A DNA stretch of 8,031 bases from an uncultured Eubacteriales bacterium (GCA_934378145.1 CAKXXW010000052.1:1-8031); one strand, 5' to 3'. Shown: positions 1 to 6,543, counted from the first letter of the stretch. Numbers and translations: made by a program. The notes: generated by a model not told the origin, from the letters alone.

Positions 1-509
1 TAGAAGATGCCCTTGCTGGTTCGTGTGTCCTCGTACATGGTCGAGATTTTAACCATTACCTTGGTTTCCTCGCCGGAACGAAGCCTCTTCACCTTGACCT
101 TTTCCACAAATGTTCCGGTATGAATGAAGCCTGTCCTGCCGAGCAGCTTATCCGGCAGGAAGGTTGCCTGCCCCGTTTCGGCATTATATACTGTTTTCAC
201 CGAATACAGCTCCGCGCGGATGAGAACATCATTATCGGCGGGATTTGTAAGCCAGATTGAGGCATATCCGCCCTCAATTGTCGGCTCACAGCAGATCTTT
301 ACCTTGCAGACATCAGGCGCTTCATATGCCGCATAGCCCGCAATTGACGACTGGTCCTGCGGCTCTCCCGCAGTTTCGTTTTTATCAATTATTTTCGGCT
401 CCATGCGGATTATCAAAACCAGCCCGATGATAAGCACAGCGACAACCGTAGTCACAGCCAGTACGATGAGAATATCTTTTTTCAATTTCGTTTTGCTGAA
501 AGAATGCAT
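1..509 (-). CDS. Single-pass membrane protein with extracellular beta domain, 3' end cut by window
   Basis: 169 codons are visible from the ATG at 509; the next codon begins TA at the window edge, so it may be a stop or the gene may continue. The N-terminus is short and basic (KTKLKK), followed by one hydrophobic segment at about residues 13-34, then a charged linker (MEPKIIDKNE). This predicts N-in/C-out topology with no cleavable signal. Residues ~67-169 look like a compact beta domain containing NPADNDVLIR (89-98) and a strand-rich stretch TGFIHTGTFVEKV. The same NP..DV.IR motif and overall pattern recur in the C-terminal domain of the membrane protein at 6580-8031. The start lies 14 bases after the stop of the preceding gene. 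An AAGGGGG ribosome binding site at 514-520 sits only 4 bases from the ATG, so translational coupling is likely. Exact function is unknown; a membrane anchor or organiser for the secreted proteins of the operon is an inference. Confidence 0.85.
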   Translation of the reverse strand, partial: MHSFSKTKLKKDILIVLAVTTVVAVLIIGLVLIIRMEPKIIDKNETAGEPQDQSSIAGYAAYEAPDVCKVKICCEPTIEGGYASIWLTNPADNDVLIRAELYSVKTVYNAETGQATFLPDKLLGRTGFIHTGTFVEKVKVKRLRSGEETKVMVKISTMYEDTRTSKGIF

Positions 510-523
510 AGTTCCCCCTTCTG

Positions 524-1153
524 TCAGTCATCGGATATTTCGCCGACGCGTATCGTCAACATCCCGACCGGCACAAAGCTGTCGGATAAATATTTGCCGC
601 CGTTTTCCGTAGGCTCTCCGCGTAGCGAAGTGTAGATTACCGTCTTGGCATTCTCGTCCTCCGGATCGGTGTGAGGCACAGTAAAGCTCGGCGAAAACGG
701 AGCGGTAAGCGAGGCATCCGAATAAAACTCCATCGTGACACCGCCTACCACTCTTCCCTCTGTGGCAAAAAGCGCGCGGTAATCCAATGTAACGGCGAGC
801 TTCCTGTTCTGCGTAGGAGAGTCCGTTTCGTTTTCGTTTGAATATTTCACGCTGATACGGTTTGCCGTACCGTCAAAGCCATACCAACCGGGATAACCCG
901 CCTCTGTACCGCTTGCGGGATTTCCGATTTCACCATCAGTTTTGTAGCGCATTTCGTTTACATCCCACCTGCCGTAGTCATAGCAGAAGGTCATCGAGCC
1001 GAATTCAATGGTAACGGCGTATTTGTAATCGCCCGATTTCGTTTCATCGTTTTCCGCGTGTACGGGAAATACCGGAACAGAGAGCAAAATCAAGGCAAAC
1101 GCCATAATAACGGCACAAAGAGATTTTGCACCGTGCTTATTCAGTTTTTTCAT
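524..1153 (-). CDS. Small secreted protein, paralogue of the giant protein's C-terminal module
   Basis: 209 residues. A longer frame opens at 1228, but the ATG at 1153 is preferred because a GAGGTG site lies 7 bases upstream and the protein then begins with a good Sec signal peptide (MKKLNKHGAK, hydrophobic core ~11-28, VHA cleavage after residue 33). The mature part begins with the family strand YAVTIEFGSM (45-54), then F-C-Y (56-58) and WDVNEMRY (63-70), then a W-x-GF(D)G stretch, and ends in a beta strand (GMLTIRVGE). Of the four small proteins it is the closest to residues 1000-1149 of the giant secreted protein: both have EFGSM-x-F-x-Y, W-x-G-F-[DE]-G, a V-x(3)-FY stretch, and matching ends. 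It lacks the N-R-S-D-x-P-V motif, which reads KYSNENETD here. No anchor motif is visible. A structural or subunit role is inferred from relatedness; nothing suggests an enzyme. Confidence 0.9.
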   Translation of the reverse strand: MKKLNKHGAKSLCAVIMAFALILLSVPVFPVHAENDETKSGDYKYAVTIEFGSMTFCYDYGRWDVNEMRYKTDGEIGNPASGTEAGYPGWYGFDGTANRISVKYSNENETDSPTQNRKLAVTLDYRALFATEGRVVGGVTMEFYSDASLTAPFSPSFTVPHTDPEDENAKTVIYTSLRGEPTENGGKYLSDSFVPVGMLTIRVGEISDD

Positions 1154-1160
1154 TGTGCAG

Positions 1161-1167
1161 CACCTCT
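1161..1167 (-). promoter_or_regulatory. Ribosome binding site that selects the ATG at 1153
   Basis: The minus strand reads AGAGGTG, 7 bases before ATG 1153. The start at 1153 places a Sec signal peptide at the N-terminus. The longer frame from 1228 would overlap the preceding gene and bury the signal behind 25 polar residues. Confidence 0.75.
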
Positions 1168-1175
1168 TTCTGACG

Positions 1176-1763
1176 TTATTGCTTTCGTGCTCTGAACGGA
1201 TATCCGTCGGTCGCCATTCCGTCGGCACGGTCTATTTTCACCGTTGCCGAAATATTTTTCTCACCCTCATAGGAGGAAAGCTCCGGATATATGCCGAACA
1301 CTGCGCTTGTTCTGAGTTCGTATACGATTTTCTTTTCCGCCTCCAGCAAAACTGCGGGAAGGACATTGTCACTGTCGCATTTCACGGTAATATCAGCGCC
1401 GCACAGATAAAAATCCGCGGCAAAAAATACAGTTTCCGAATGTATCGGTGTGTCGGATCTGTTTACCACCAGCACGTCAAACGACGGCGAGGGTGCGCCG
1501 CCCTGCTCAAGCCATTTTCCGCTGTTTACATATCTCTCGCCCGTTTTGGAATTTACTGCGATGCTTTCAAGATGATAAACAAAGGAAATATTCTTAAAAA
1601 TAATATCTATTGCGTAGCGATACTCCTTATCTTTCCCGACACTTATCAGTACATCGATTTTTTCTCCGTGCGCAGACGACGGTGCGGTAAAACCCATCTG
1701 CAAAGAGAGAAAAAGCGCAAAAACCACGCAGTATGAGAATACCGACAGCAGTTTCTTTTTCAT
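1176..1763 (-). CDS. Small secreted protein, divergent member of the shared-domain family
   Basis: 195 residues from ATG 1763, preceded by a strong AAGGAGGG site (1773-1780). A signal peptide is clear: MKKK, hydrophobic core ~5-25, likely cleavage near SSA (residue 31). The mature protein shows the family order: an N-terminal strand (GEKIDVLISV), YAIDIIF (50-56), F-V-Y (61-63), then NRSDTPI (101-107) and a late strand ENISATVKI-like region near the end. It is the most divergent copy: the W-N-x2-T-M-x-Y-E motif is degraded to N-S-K-T-G-E-R-Y with no tryptophan in the usual place, and it has a Lys/Arg-rich C-terminus. It sits 37 bases after one paralogue and 22 bases before the next, so co-expression is expected. 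Function is unrecognised; the divergence could mean a specialised position such as a base, tip or terminator subunit, which is speculation. Confidence 0.9.
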   Translation of the reverse strand: MKKKLLSVFSYCVVFALFLSLQMGFTAPSSAHGEKIDVLISVGKDKEYRYAIDIIFKNISFVYHLESIAVNSKTGERYVNSGKWLEQGGAPSPSFDVLVVNRSDTPIHSETVFFAADFYLCGADITVKCDSDNVLPAVLLEAEKKIVYELRTSAVFGIYPELSSYEGEKNISATVKIDRADGMATDGYPFRARKQ

Positions 1764-1800
1764 AGCACTTCTCCCTCCTTACAGATTTACCTTGGGGGCC

Positions 1801-2319
1801 TTATTTTGTGATCGTGACGGTGATCTCACCGAGCTTCTGCGCGGTGATCTCAGCAACAGTGGGTGTGCCCGTTACCTTGAAGGTCGCGGTTGCGTTGTGG
1901 CTTCCGATGGCGTCGCCGACATTGCACTTTTCGATCGTGCCGGTGGCGTCTGTAACCTCGATATCGAGCGGACCGTAGGTGGCTACGACATTATCCCTCT
2001 CAACATTGTAATTAACGGGAAGGTCTGAATGGTTAGTGATCTTTACAGTACCTGTTCCTGTCCATGTAGCGGCTGTGCCGGGCTCATACTTGTATGTTTC
2101 GGGGTTCCACTTGGAGCCGGACGAATAAGTAAATGTCGGATTTGTGAAATCTATATCCACAAGATAGACATGAACCATATCACCGCTGATGGTGATATTG
2201 ACATCCTGTCCGGAAGTCTGCCCGGTGTACCCTGCCTCAGGCGTTCCTGCCGCGAAGGCGGGGACAGCCATGCAGAGGCAAAGCACTGCACACAGCACAA
2301 TTGCAAAAATTTTCTTCAT
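1801..2319 (-). CDS. Small secreted protein, compact member of the shared-domain family
   Basis: 172 residues from ATG 2319. It has a near-ideal AAGGAGG site (2327-2333), 7 bases from the start and within an A-rich leader. The signal peptide is textbook (MKKIFAIVLC... AVPAFA, cleavage after residue 23), leaving about 149 mature residues, the smallest of the set. Landmarks are an N-terminal strand SGQDVNITI (36-44), YLVDIDF (52-58), F-T-Y (63-65), KWNPETYKYE (70-79), W86-T-G-x-G, ITNHSDLPV (94-102) and a C-terminal strand LGEITVTITK. All are consistent with an all-beta immunoglobulin-like fold. No membrane anchor, sorting motif or catalytic signature is visible. The strong translation signals and minimal size make it the best candidate for an abundant or major subunit, if the family is structural; that is inference. 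It has a single mature cysteine, so no internal disulphide is possible. Confidence 0.93.
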   Translation of the reverse strand: MKKIFAIVLCAVLCLCMAVPAFAAGTPEAGYTGQTSGQDVNITISGDMVHVYLVDIDFTNPTFTYSSGSKWNPETYKYEPGTAATWTGTGTVKITNHSDLPVNYNVERDNVVATYGPLDIEVTDATGTIEKCNVGDAIGSHNATATFKVTGTPTVAEITAQKLGEITVTITK

Positions 2320-2346
2320 TTGTTTTCCTCCTTTTTTTGATTTTTA

Positions 2347-2374
2347 TTTTAAATTGCCTCGCAGCAAATTAAAA
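2347..2374 (-). promoter_or_regulatory. Intergenic hairpin between two small paralogues
   Basis: Arms TTTTAATTTGC and GCAATTTAAAA pair with one mismatch in eleven, around the six-base loop TGCGAG. On the transcribed strand the following bases are A-rich and run directly into the ribosome site of the gene at 1801-2319. Without a U-tract it is unlikely to terminate transcription. Possible roles are transcript stabilisation or processing that favours the downstream small genes. Confidence 0.5.
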
Positions 2375-2386
2375 TCTCTTTAAGCC

Positions 2387-2989
2387 TCAATCCTTGGAGA
2401 TAGTGACGGAGACTGTCGCGATTCTGAAAGTAGCGGTCGCCTGATTTGCAGATGCAAGTCTCTTTGCTGCGTAGTATTCCGCAACAGCATTCCAGTTGGC
2501 GCTTTTCAGGTTGATGACAAGTTCTTCGACGGTAGATGTGCCGTTGGATGCTCCCACACCGGCGGTTGCCTTTGCAATTGTCAGTTTGGTTTCCGCACTG
2601 TTGTTAACTGCAGTTACCGTGATGCCGTCAGCGTCATTGGTGTTGGTGATGGTTGCATACGCATATACCGGCAGGTCGGAGCGGTTGTACACCTTAACCT
2701 TGCGTGTGTCATCCTCAAGGGTGTTGCCGCCCACTTCATACTTCATTGTGTTGACATTCCATGTGATAGCTCCGTCTATGACCAGATCCTGAAGAGAGTA
2801 GACAAGGTCTACAGCATATTTGTGCGTAATCTCCGTGACCTTGACATTCAGGTCTTCTCCGGTCGGGGTTGTCGGTTCAAATGTAGTAACGCCGTTATCA
2901 CCGCCGACCTCTTTTTCCGCGCTCACGGAAACCGCGAGCATGGTCGCAATCATTGCGACCGAAATAATAATTGCCAAAATTCTTTTCAT
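2387..2989 (-). CDS. Small secreted protein, member of the shared-domain family
   Basis: 200 residues from ATG 2989. An in-frame ATG lies 24 bases upstream (3013), but the AAAGGAGC ribosome site (2997-3004) lies between the two, so 2989 is chosen; the protein then starts MKRILAIII, a standard signal peptide cleaved after VSA (residue 24). The mature protein opens with a Thr/Pro-rich linker (TTFEPTTPTGED), then a strand DLNVKV (46-51), YAVDLVY (58-64), WNVNTMKYE (77-85), VYNRSDLPV (100-108), an Ala/Thr/Asn-rich middle and a terminal strand VSVTISKD. No cysteines are visible. The F-x-Y element between YAVD and WN is altered to LVIDG. It follows the giant secreted protein by 88 bases and precedes its compact paralogue by 67 bases; both gaps contain a hairpin. 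A role as a surface subunit is inferred from family membership only. Confidence 0.92.
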   Translation of the reverse strand: MKRILAIIISVAMIATMLAVSVSAEKEVGGDNGVTTFEPTTPTGEDLNVKVTEITHKYAVDLVYSLQDLVIDGAITWNVNTMKYEVGGNTLEDDTRKVKVYNRSDLPVYAYATITNTNDADGITVTAVNNSAETKLTIAKATAGVGASNGTSTVEELVINLKSANWNAVAEYYAAKRLASANQATATFRIATVSVTISKD

Positions 2990-2996
2990 TTTGATT

Positions 2997-3004
2997 GCTC
3001 CTTT
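2997..3004 (-). promoter_or_regulatory. Ribosome binding site that selects the ATG at 2989
   Basis: The minus strand reads AAAGGAGC, 7 bases before ATG 2989. The alternative in-frame ATG at 3013 lies upstream of this site and is preceded only by an A/C-rich run, so it is not used. Confidence 0.8.
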
Positions 3005-3042
3005 CAAAAGCATGTTTTTTGTTTTTGGTTTTTTGTTTTTTT

Positions 3043-3069
3043 ATATAAACCGCTTTCTGCGGATTATAT
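3043..3069 (-). promoter_or_regulatory. Intergenic hairpin without U-tract, followed by A-rich leader
   Basis: Arms ATATAA-t-CCGC and GCGG-t-TTATAT pair over ten base pairs with one T-T mismatch, around a five-base AGAAA loop. On the transcribed strand the hairpin is followed by about 30 bases made almost only of A with a few C (3013-3042), not by a U-run, so it is not a standard intrinsic terminator. It lies between the giant gene and the first small paralogue and could act as an mRNA processing or stability element; this is inference. Confidence 0.5.
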
Positions 3070-3077
3070 CTGTAGAA

Positions 3078-6000
3078 CTATCCGCTTGTACGCGATATCG
3101 TTACCGACACATTGCCGACCACCGTGAAGTGATCGGAATCACCGAGCTGCGGAACTCCGGAGAGCCTGATATAGCACGCCTGACTTGTGAAAACGCCGTA
3201 TCTGTCCCTGTCTCCTGCCGTGGCTTCCGGAACCTCCTGCCAAATCCCCGTTATCGGCGTGCCGGACGAGGAATTGTTCGCATAAAAGTTTGCCTTGATG
3301 CCTACCGGACTGTCACCGATAGCGGAATGCAGAAAATCTATTTTGGCATTCGGCGTATACCATATCGGGGAATTTGAGCGGTTTGTAACTACGATTTCGT
3401 TGTTGCCGCCTTCAAAACCCGTCCAGCGTGATTCGCCGACAAGCTCTTCATAAACCATGGTGCCGGCATTCCATTCCGACATGGAATATGTAAAATACAT
3501 CGAACCGAATTCGATATCCACAGCATAAACCGATTGACTGTTGCCCATATTTTCGGTTCTTGCGTACACATAGTCTCTGTGTGAATCATACACGCCGCCC
3601 GTTGCGGGAGAATGCCAGTCTGCCGTTTCCGGAGCTACCGGAAGCAGGCTGTCCACGGGATAGAACTTGTCCCATGTCACCCCCGGCTTCTTGCGGAAAA
3701 TCGCACCGTCAAGCGAATAGCTGATCTGCCCGAAAACCTTCTGTGTATCGGCGGTTTCGTAGTTGCCTACATCCCCACCCGAAAGCGTGATGCCTGTCAG
3801 CGTGATTTTGTCCACCCTGTATCCGATGGAAATGTCGTTATAGAAAACACTCACCGCACTCGCAGAAACCTCGTCCGCTCCAACTACGCCGGACAGATAT
3901 ATCTTGCCCGGGTCTTGAATATCGCGCGGCGCATTCCAGCCCGCGTGCTCCGCGGCACTGACATATGTCAGCGGATTTTGAATTCGGTTTACCGTCAGTG
4001 TGCGCTTTGCTATCGTAAATTCCGTCTCCGACATGGCTGTAAATGTGTCGGCATATATTACTGCCGAAATCTTATATTGTCCCGCGTTTTTCGGAGCATT
4101 TGTTCCGAGCTCTGTCCACAAGGTTCCCTCCTGCGCATAGTAGGAATAGAAAACCGAATTCAGCTCGTCATCGGTCGCAGTATAAGCTTCGCCTGTTTCT
4201 TCGGAATATAGCCGAAGAATTGAGGGTTTTACCTCCATGCCGTCATAGATTTTGTTGAGTGTATTGAGCTCTATTTTATATACCGCCTTCTTCACTATGG
4301 TAATCTTATACACCACGGAGTTGAGCGTGATTGTATTTCCCTCCAATGTCACGGTATCTGTCTTTTTCAGACGGATTACCTTCTCGGTTACACCGGTCAT
4401 ATCAAGCGTAGCCGTGATTATGCGGTCTGTACCGATTGTCTGCTCTGAAACGGTCATACCGAAGGGCTCTATACTTACATTTACATTGTCATCTATGGCG
4501 TATTTTGCATAAAGATACGCAACATTGTCGTCATGCTCTATATAAATCCTGTAGGCGAACACATTCTCCATAAAGCTGTCGCCGACAAGACCGTTTCTGC
4601 CATCGGTATACTGCCCGTCACGATAGATATCAAGGTCGGTAAGCGTTGCGGAAACGGAGTCTGCTTTGATATTCATATGGCTCGGATAGGCAATCTCGCC
4701 GGAGAGTGTTCCCTGCTCCTCTGCGCCTATCGTGATTGTGGCATATCCGGATTTCGGCAGAACCGCCGTTCCGCTGTAGCCGTACATTGCTGCCGTCGGT
4801 ATCTTCAGCGCGTATATGCCGCCGTGCTCCTGCGGATTAGGCAGGGAGAGTGCAATCGAACGGAAGTGCGCAGGCGCGGCAATCTCACTAATCTTGACCG
4901 AATTATCGTCTAAATAGAGCGTAGGCATCAGTTCGTCCAGTTTTGCCTCCAGTGCCGTCACCGAATCAAGCTGAACCACTGTCGAATTTTCGATAGTGCC
5001 GTCTGTTCCCGCTTTCAAAAGCCACCGGTTATCCGGTGCTTCGGGACAGTAATAGTAGATCTCGCCGGCGCTTCCGTCGGCAGGCTGCGTGACATATTTT
5101 CTGTACTGATATACCTCGCCGTTTATCACGGTGTCAAACCGCTGCGCCTCAAAAAGCTCGAAAATTCTACCGCTTGAAGAGGCAAGTTCGGGAAATCTGC
5201 CGAGAAAGGCATATCCGTCCGAGTCTATGTTAACCGTCGGCAGAGCGCTGTGGTTCACGCCGTTTTCCGTCACGGAATAGTGCCCGAAGCCCGATGCGAT
5301 AATCTTCGCCACGGACGAAACCGAAATGGAGTTTGACTCCATATTTGTTTTGTTTCCCGCACCTATTGCCGCAGCCGCATCGGTTCCGCTGTAGCCGGCT
5401 GTTCCTTGCGGGTTGAATTTATCCGGATAGCCGGATTTTGCGGTAATCTCTCCGCCGTTGAGGTGGATTGTAAGTCCCGAGGTGCCGCGTCTCGCAAGCG
5501 TGGAGACCTCGTCTGTCGTTCCTATGCCGGGACATCCGACGCCGCCCACGGCATTGACTTTTCCGCCGTTGATGACGATGGAATAATTGTCGGTGTATTT
5601 TGTTGTCCAGTTATCCTGGAGCGAGTCACCGTCACCTATACCGGCAGCCCATCTGCCGCCATATGCATTGACATTTCCGCCGTTGATTGTAACAGATGTA
5701 TTCGTTGCCGCTCCGTTCAGACCGCCGCCGATACCGGCAGCCTGATGTCCGCCGAAGGCATTTATTGTCCCGCCGTTGATAATGATCGTTCCGGGGGTTC
5801 CGGCAGTATAGGAGGAATAAGCGCTCGTGGTCGTGTTCCATGCCGCGCCGCCGCCTATGCCCGCACCGCCTGCGGTCTGGTTATGCGAAACGCCTGCAGG
5901 AGCACCGTACCCGTAGCTTGAGTTTTCCGAGTTGTCGTCCTCCACATAAAAGGCACCGTATGCATTGAGCGTTCCGCCGCTCGGTGATATAGTCAGCGTC

Positions 6001-6527
6001 GAGCCGGCGTCTACCTGAACTCCGGCAAAGCCACCGCCTGTTTGTACTTTGGTATATCCGTTTGAACTGTCTACAGTGCAACCGTTTGTTCCGGCGTAAA
6101 AGTTGTTCTCTCCGCGGAAGGCAACTGTTGCGCTCGCATTGTTGGTCAGCAACAGCGGGCAGGTCTGCGCAGTATAGCTCCCGTTCCTGACCCATCCGAG
6201 CGACTGTGCAACATTGTAAAGCCCCTCGACCGTCCTGTTCTGATCACTGCCGTATCGTCTGTCCATCGTCACACTGTCAAAAATGATATTGACATTCGTC
6301 GCGCCGGAAACAGTGACCGAGAAAACGCCGTTCTGTATCAGAATGTTCTTTCCGCTGTAGGAATTATCCAGAAGCACCGCTCCGCTTGAAAATGTATAGT
6401 CCGGATCCGCCGCCGATACGGGAAGACGGAAAACGGCAAAGACCGCCATAAGCATCGATATCGCAACAAAAAGCGAAACCGATTTCTTTATTCCGGATCT
6501 GTTTTGATGTTTACCTGACAGCCGCAA
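3078..6527 (-). CDS. Giant secreted beta-helix protein with MBG-like domains and C-terminal shared module
   Basis: 1149 residues. No in-frame ATG exists between the upstream stop (6567-6569) and the signal peptide, so a TTG start at 6527 is used, backed by an AAAGGGGGG site 9 bases away. The signal peptide spans residues 1-39 (KK at 14-15, hydrophobic core, PVSA cleavage). Residues ~45-430 form a right-handed beta-helix with rungs of the type NGG-[TNKE]-[IV]-[NT]-A-x-GG-x-A-AGIGGG starting at 183, 251, 282, 320 and 357. Residues ~430-745 are beta-rich and unrecognised. An MBG/YDG-like domain follows (KIYDG at 759-763, then NAGQYKI), then a second related one (~850-940, GVVGADEV and GNYE). Residues 1000-1149 repeat the domain of the four small downstream proteins: YAVDIEF (1001-1007), EWNAGTMVYE (1018-1027), TNRSNSPI (1048-1055) and a terminal VSVTIS strand. 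No LPXTG, SLH or other anchor is seen. An adhesin or tip-like surface role is likely but inferred. Confidence 0.93.
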   Translation of the reverse strand: MRLSGKHQNRSGIKKSVSLFVAISMLMAVFAVFRLPVSAADPDYTFSSGAVLLDNSYSGKNILIQNGVFSVTVSGATNVNIIFDSVTMDRRYGSDQNRTVEGLYNVAQSLGWVRNGSYTAQTCPLLLTNNASATVAFRGENNFYAGTNGCTVDSSNGYTKVQTGGGFAGVQVDAGSTLTISPSGGTLNAYGAFYVEDDNSENSSYGYGAPAGVSHNQTAGGAGIGGGAAWNTTTSAYSSYTAGTPGTIIINGGTINAFGGHQAAGIGGGLNGAATNTSVTINGGNVNAYGGRWAAGIGDGDSLQDNWTTKYTDNYSIVINGGKVNAVGGVGCPGIGTTDEVSTLARRGTSGLTIHLNGGEITAKSGYPDKFNPQGTAGYSGTDAAAAIGAGNKTNMESNSISVSSVAKIIASGFGHYSVTENGVNHSALPTVNIDSDGYAFLGRFPELASSSGRIFELFEAQRFDTVINGEVYQYRKYVTQPADGSAGEIYYYCPEAPDNRWLLKAGTDGTIENSTVVQLDSVTALEAKLDELMPTLYLDDNSVKISEIAAPAHFRSIALSLPNPQEHGGIYALKIPTAAMYGYSGTAVLPKSGYATITIGAEEQGTLSGEIAYPSHMNIKADSVSATLTDLDIYRDGQYTDGRNGLVGDSFMENVFAYRIYIEHDDNVAYLYAKYAIDDNVNVSIEPFGMTVSEQTIGTDRIITATLDMTGVTEKVIRLKKTDTVTLEGNTITLNSVVYKITIVKKAVYKIELNTLNKIYDGMEVKPSILRLYSEETGEAYTATDDELNSVFYSYYAQEGTLWTELGTNAPKNAGQYKISAVIYADTFTAMSETEFTIAKRTLTVNRIQNPLTYVSAAEHAGWNAPRDIQDPGKIYLSGVVGADEVSASAVSVFYNDISIGYRVDKITLTGITLSGGDVGNYETADTQKVFGQISYSLDGAIFRKKPGVTWDKFYPVDSLLPVAPETADWHSPATGGVYDSHRDYVYARTENMGNSQSVYAVDIEFGSMYFTYSMSEWNAGTMVYEELVGESRWTGFEGGNNEIVVTNRSNSPIWYTPNAKIDFLHSAIGDSPVGIKANFYANNSSSGTPITGIWQEVPEATAGDRDRYGVFTSQACYIRLSGVPQLGDSDHFTVVGNVSVTISRTSG
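3081..3530 (-). other. C-terminal module of the giant protein, homologous to four downstream proteins
   Basis: Residues 1000-1149 of the giant secreted protein. It carries every landmark of the small secreted family in the same order: Y-A-V-D-I, F-x-Y, W-N-x2-T-M-x-Y-E, W-x-G-F-E-G, N-R-S-N-S-P-I and a final V-S-V-T-I-S. The segment just before it (~955-999) is a linker rich in Pro, Asp and aromatic residues. Its resemblance to the protein at 524-1153 extends across the whole length. A module present both free and fused suggests that the giant protein joins the small proteins in one assembly; this is inference. Confidence 0.75.
5430..5981 (-). repeat. Degenerate protein-level repeats coding beta-helix rungs
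   Basis: Five copies of a rung motif (x-G-G-x-[ILV]-[NT]-A-x-G) start at residues 183, 251, 282, 320 and 357 of the giant protein, 31 to 68 residues apart. Three are followed closely by [AP]-GIG. At DNA level the conserved core reads CCGCCGTTGA on the plus strand at about 5454, 5565, 5679 and 5772, while the bases between copies have diverged. This is an old internal duplication typical of surface beta-helices, not a simple tandem DNA repeat. Confidence 0.75.
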
Positions 6528-6536
6528 TCCTTGCCG

Positions 6537-6543
6537 CCCCCCT
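6537..6543 (-). promoter_or_regulatory. G-rich ribosome binding site deciding a TTG start
   Basis: The minus strand reads AAAGGGGGG, then nine bases, then TTG. With no in-frame ATG available upstream of the signal peptide, this site supports TTG at 6527 as the start of the giant protein. It pairs less well with the 16S rRNA tail than the AAGGAGG sites of the small genes. Confidence 0.6.

Noticed and set aside
1155..1736. Plus-strand open frame of 193 codons
   Set aside because: It mirrors the small secreted gene at 1176-1763, which has a signal peptide, a strong ribosome site and family motifs.
1801..2319. Small secreted proteins as TasA/CalY (camelysin) or WxL family members
   Set aside because: The characteristic motifs of those families are not visible; only general features (Sec signal, all-beta, small size) are shared.
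3063..3068. TATAAT on the minus strand just after the giant gene, as a -10 promoter box
   Set aside because: No good -35 box lies 16-18 bases upstream (best match is three of six), and the bases are explained as one arm of a hairpin.
3043..3069. Intrinsic terminator between the giant gene and the small genes
   Set aside because: The stem is followed by A-rich, not U-rich, transcript on the coding strand, and the mostly A/T lower stem with a mismatch is weak.
3612..4211. Plus-strand open frame of 199 codons
   Set aside because: It is antisense to the giant gene, has Cys/Arg-rich low-quality sequence, and shows no ribosome site or domain; the minus-strand frame has clear domains.
6537..6542. 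Run of six C/G before the giant gene as a phase-variable tract
   Set aside because: Six bases is short for slippage-based switching, and the run is adequately explained as a G-rich ribosome site.
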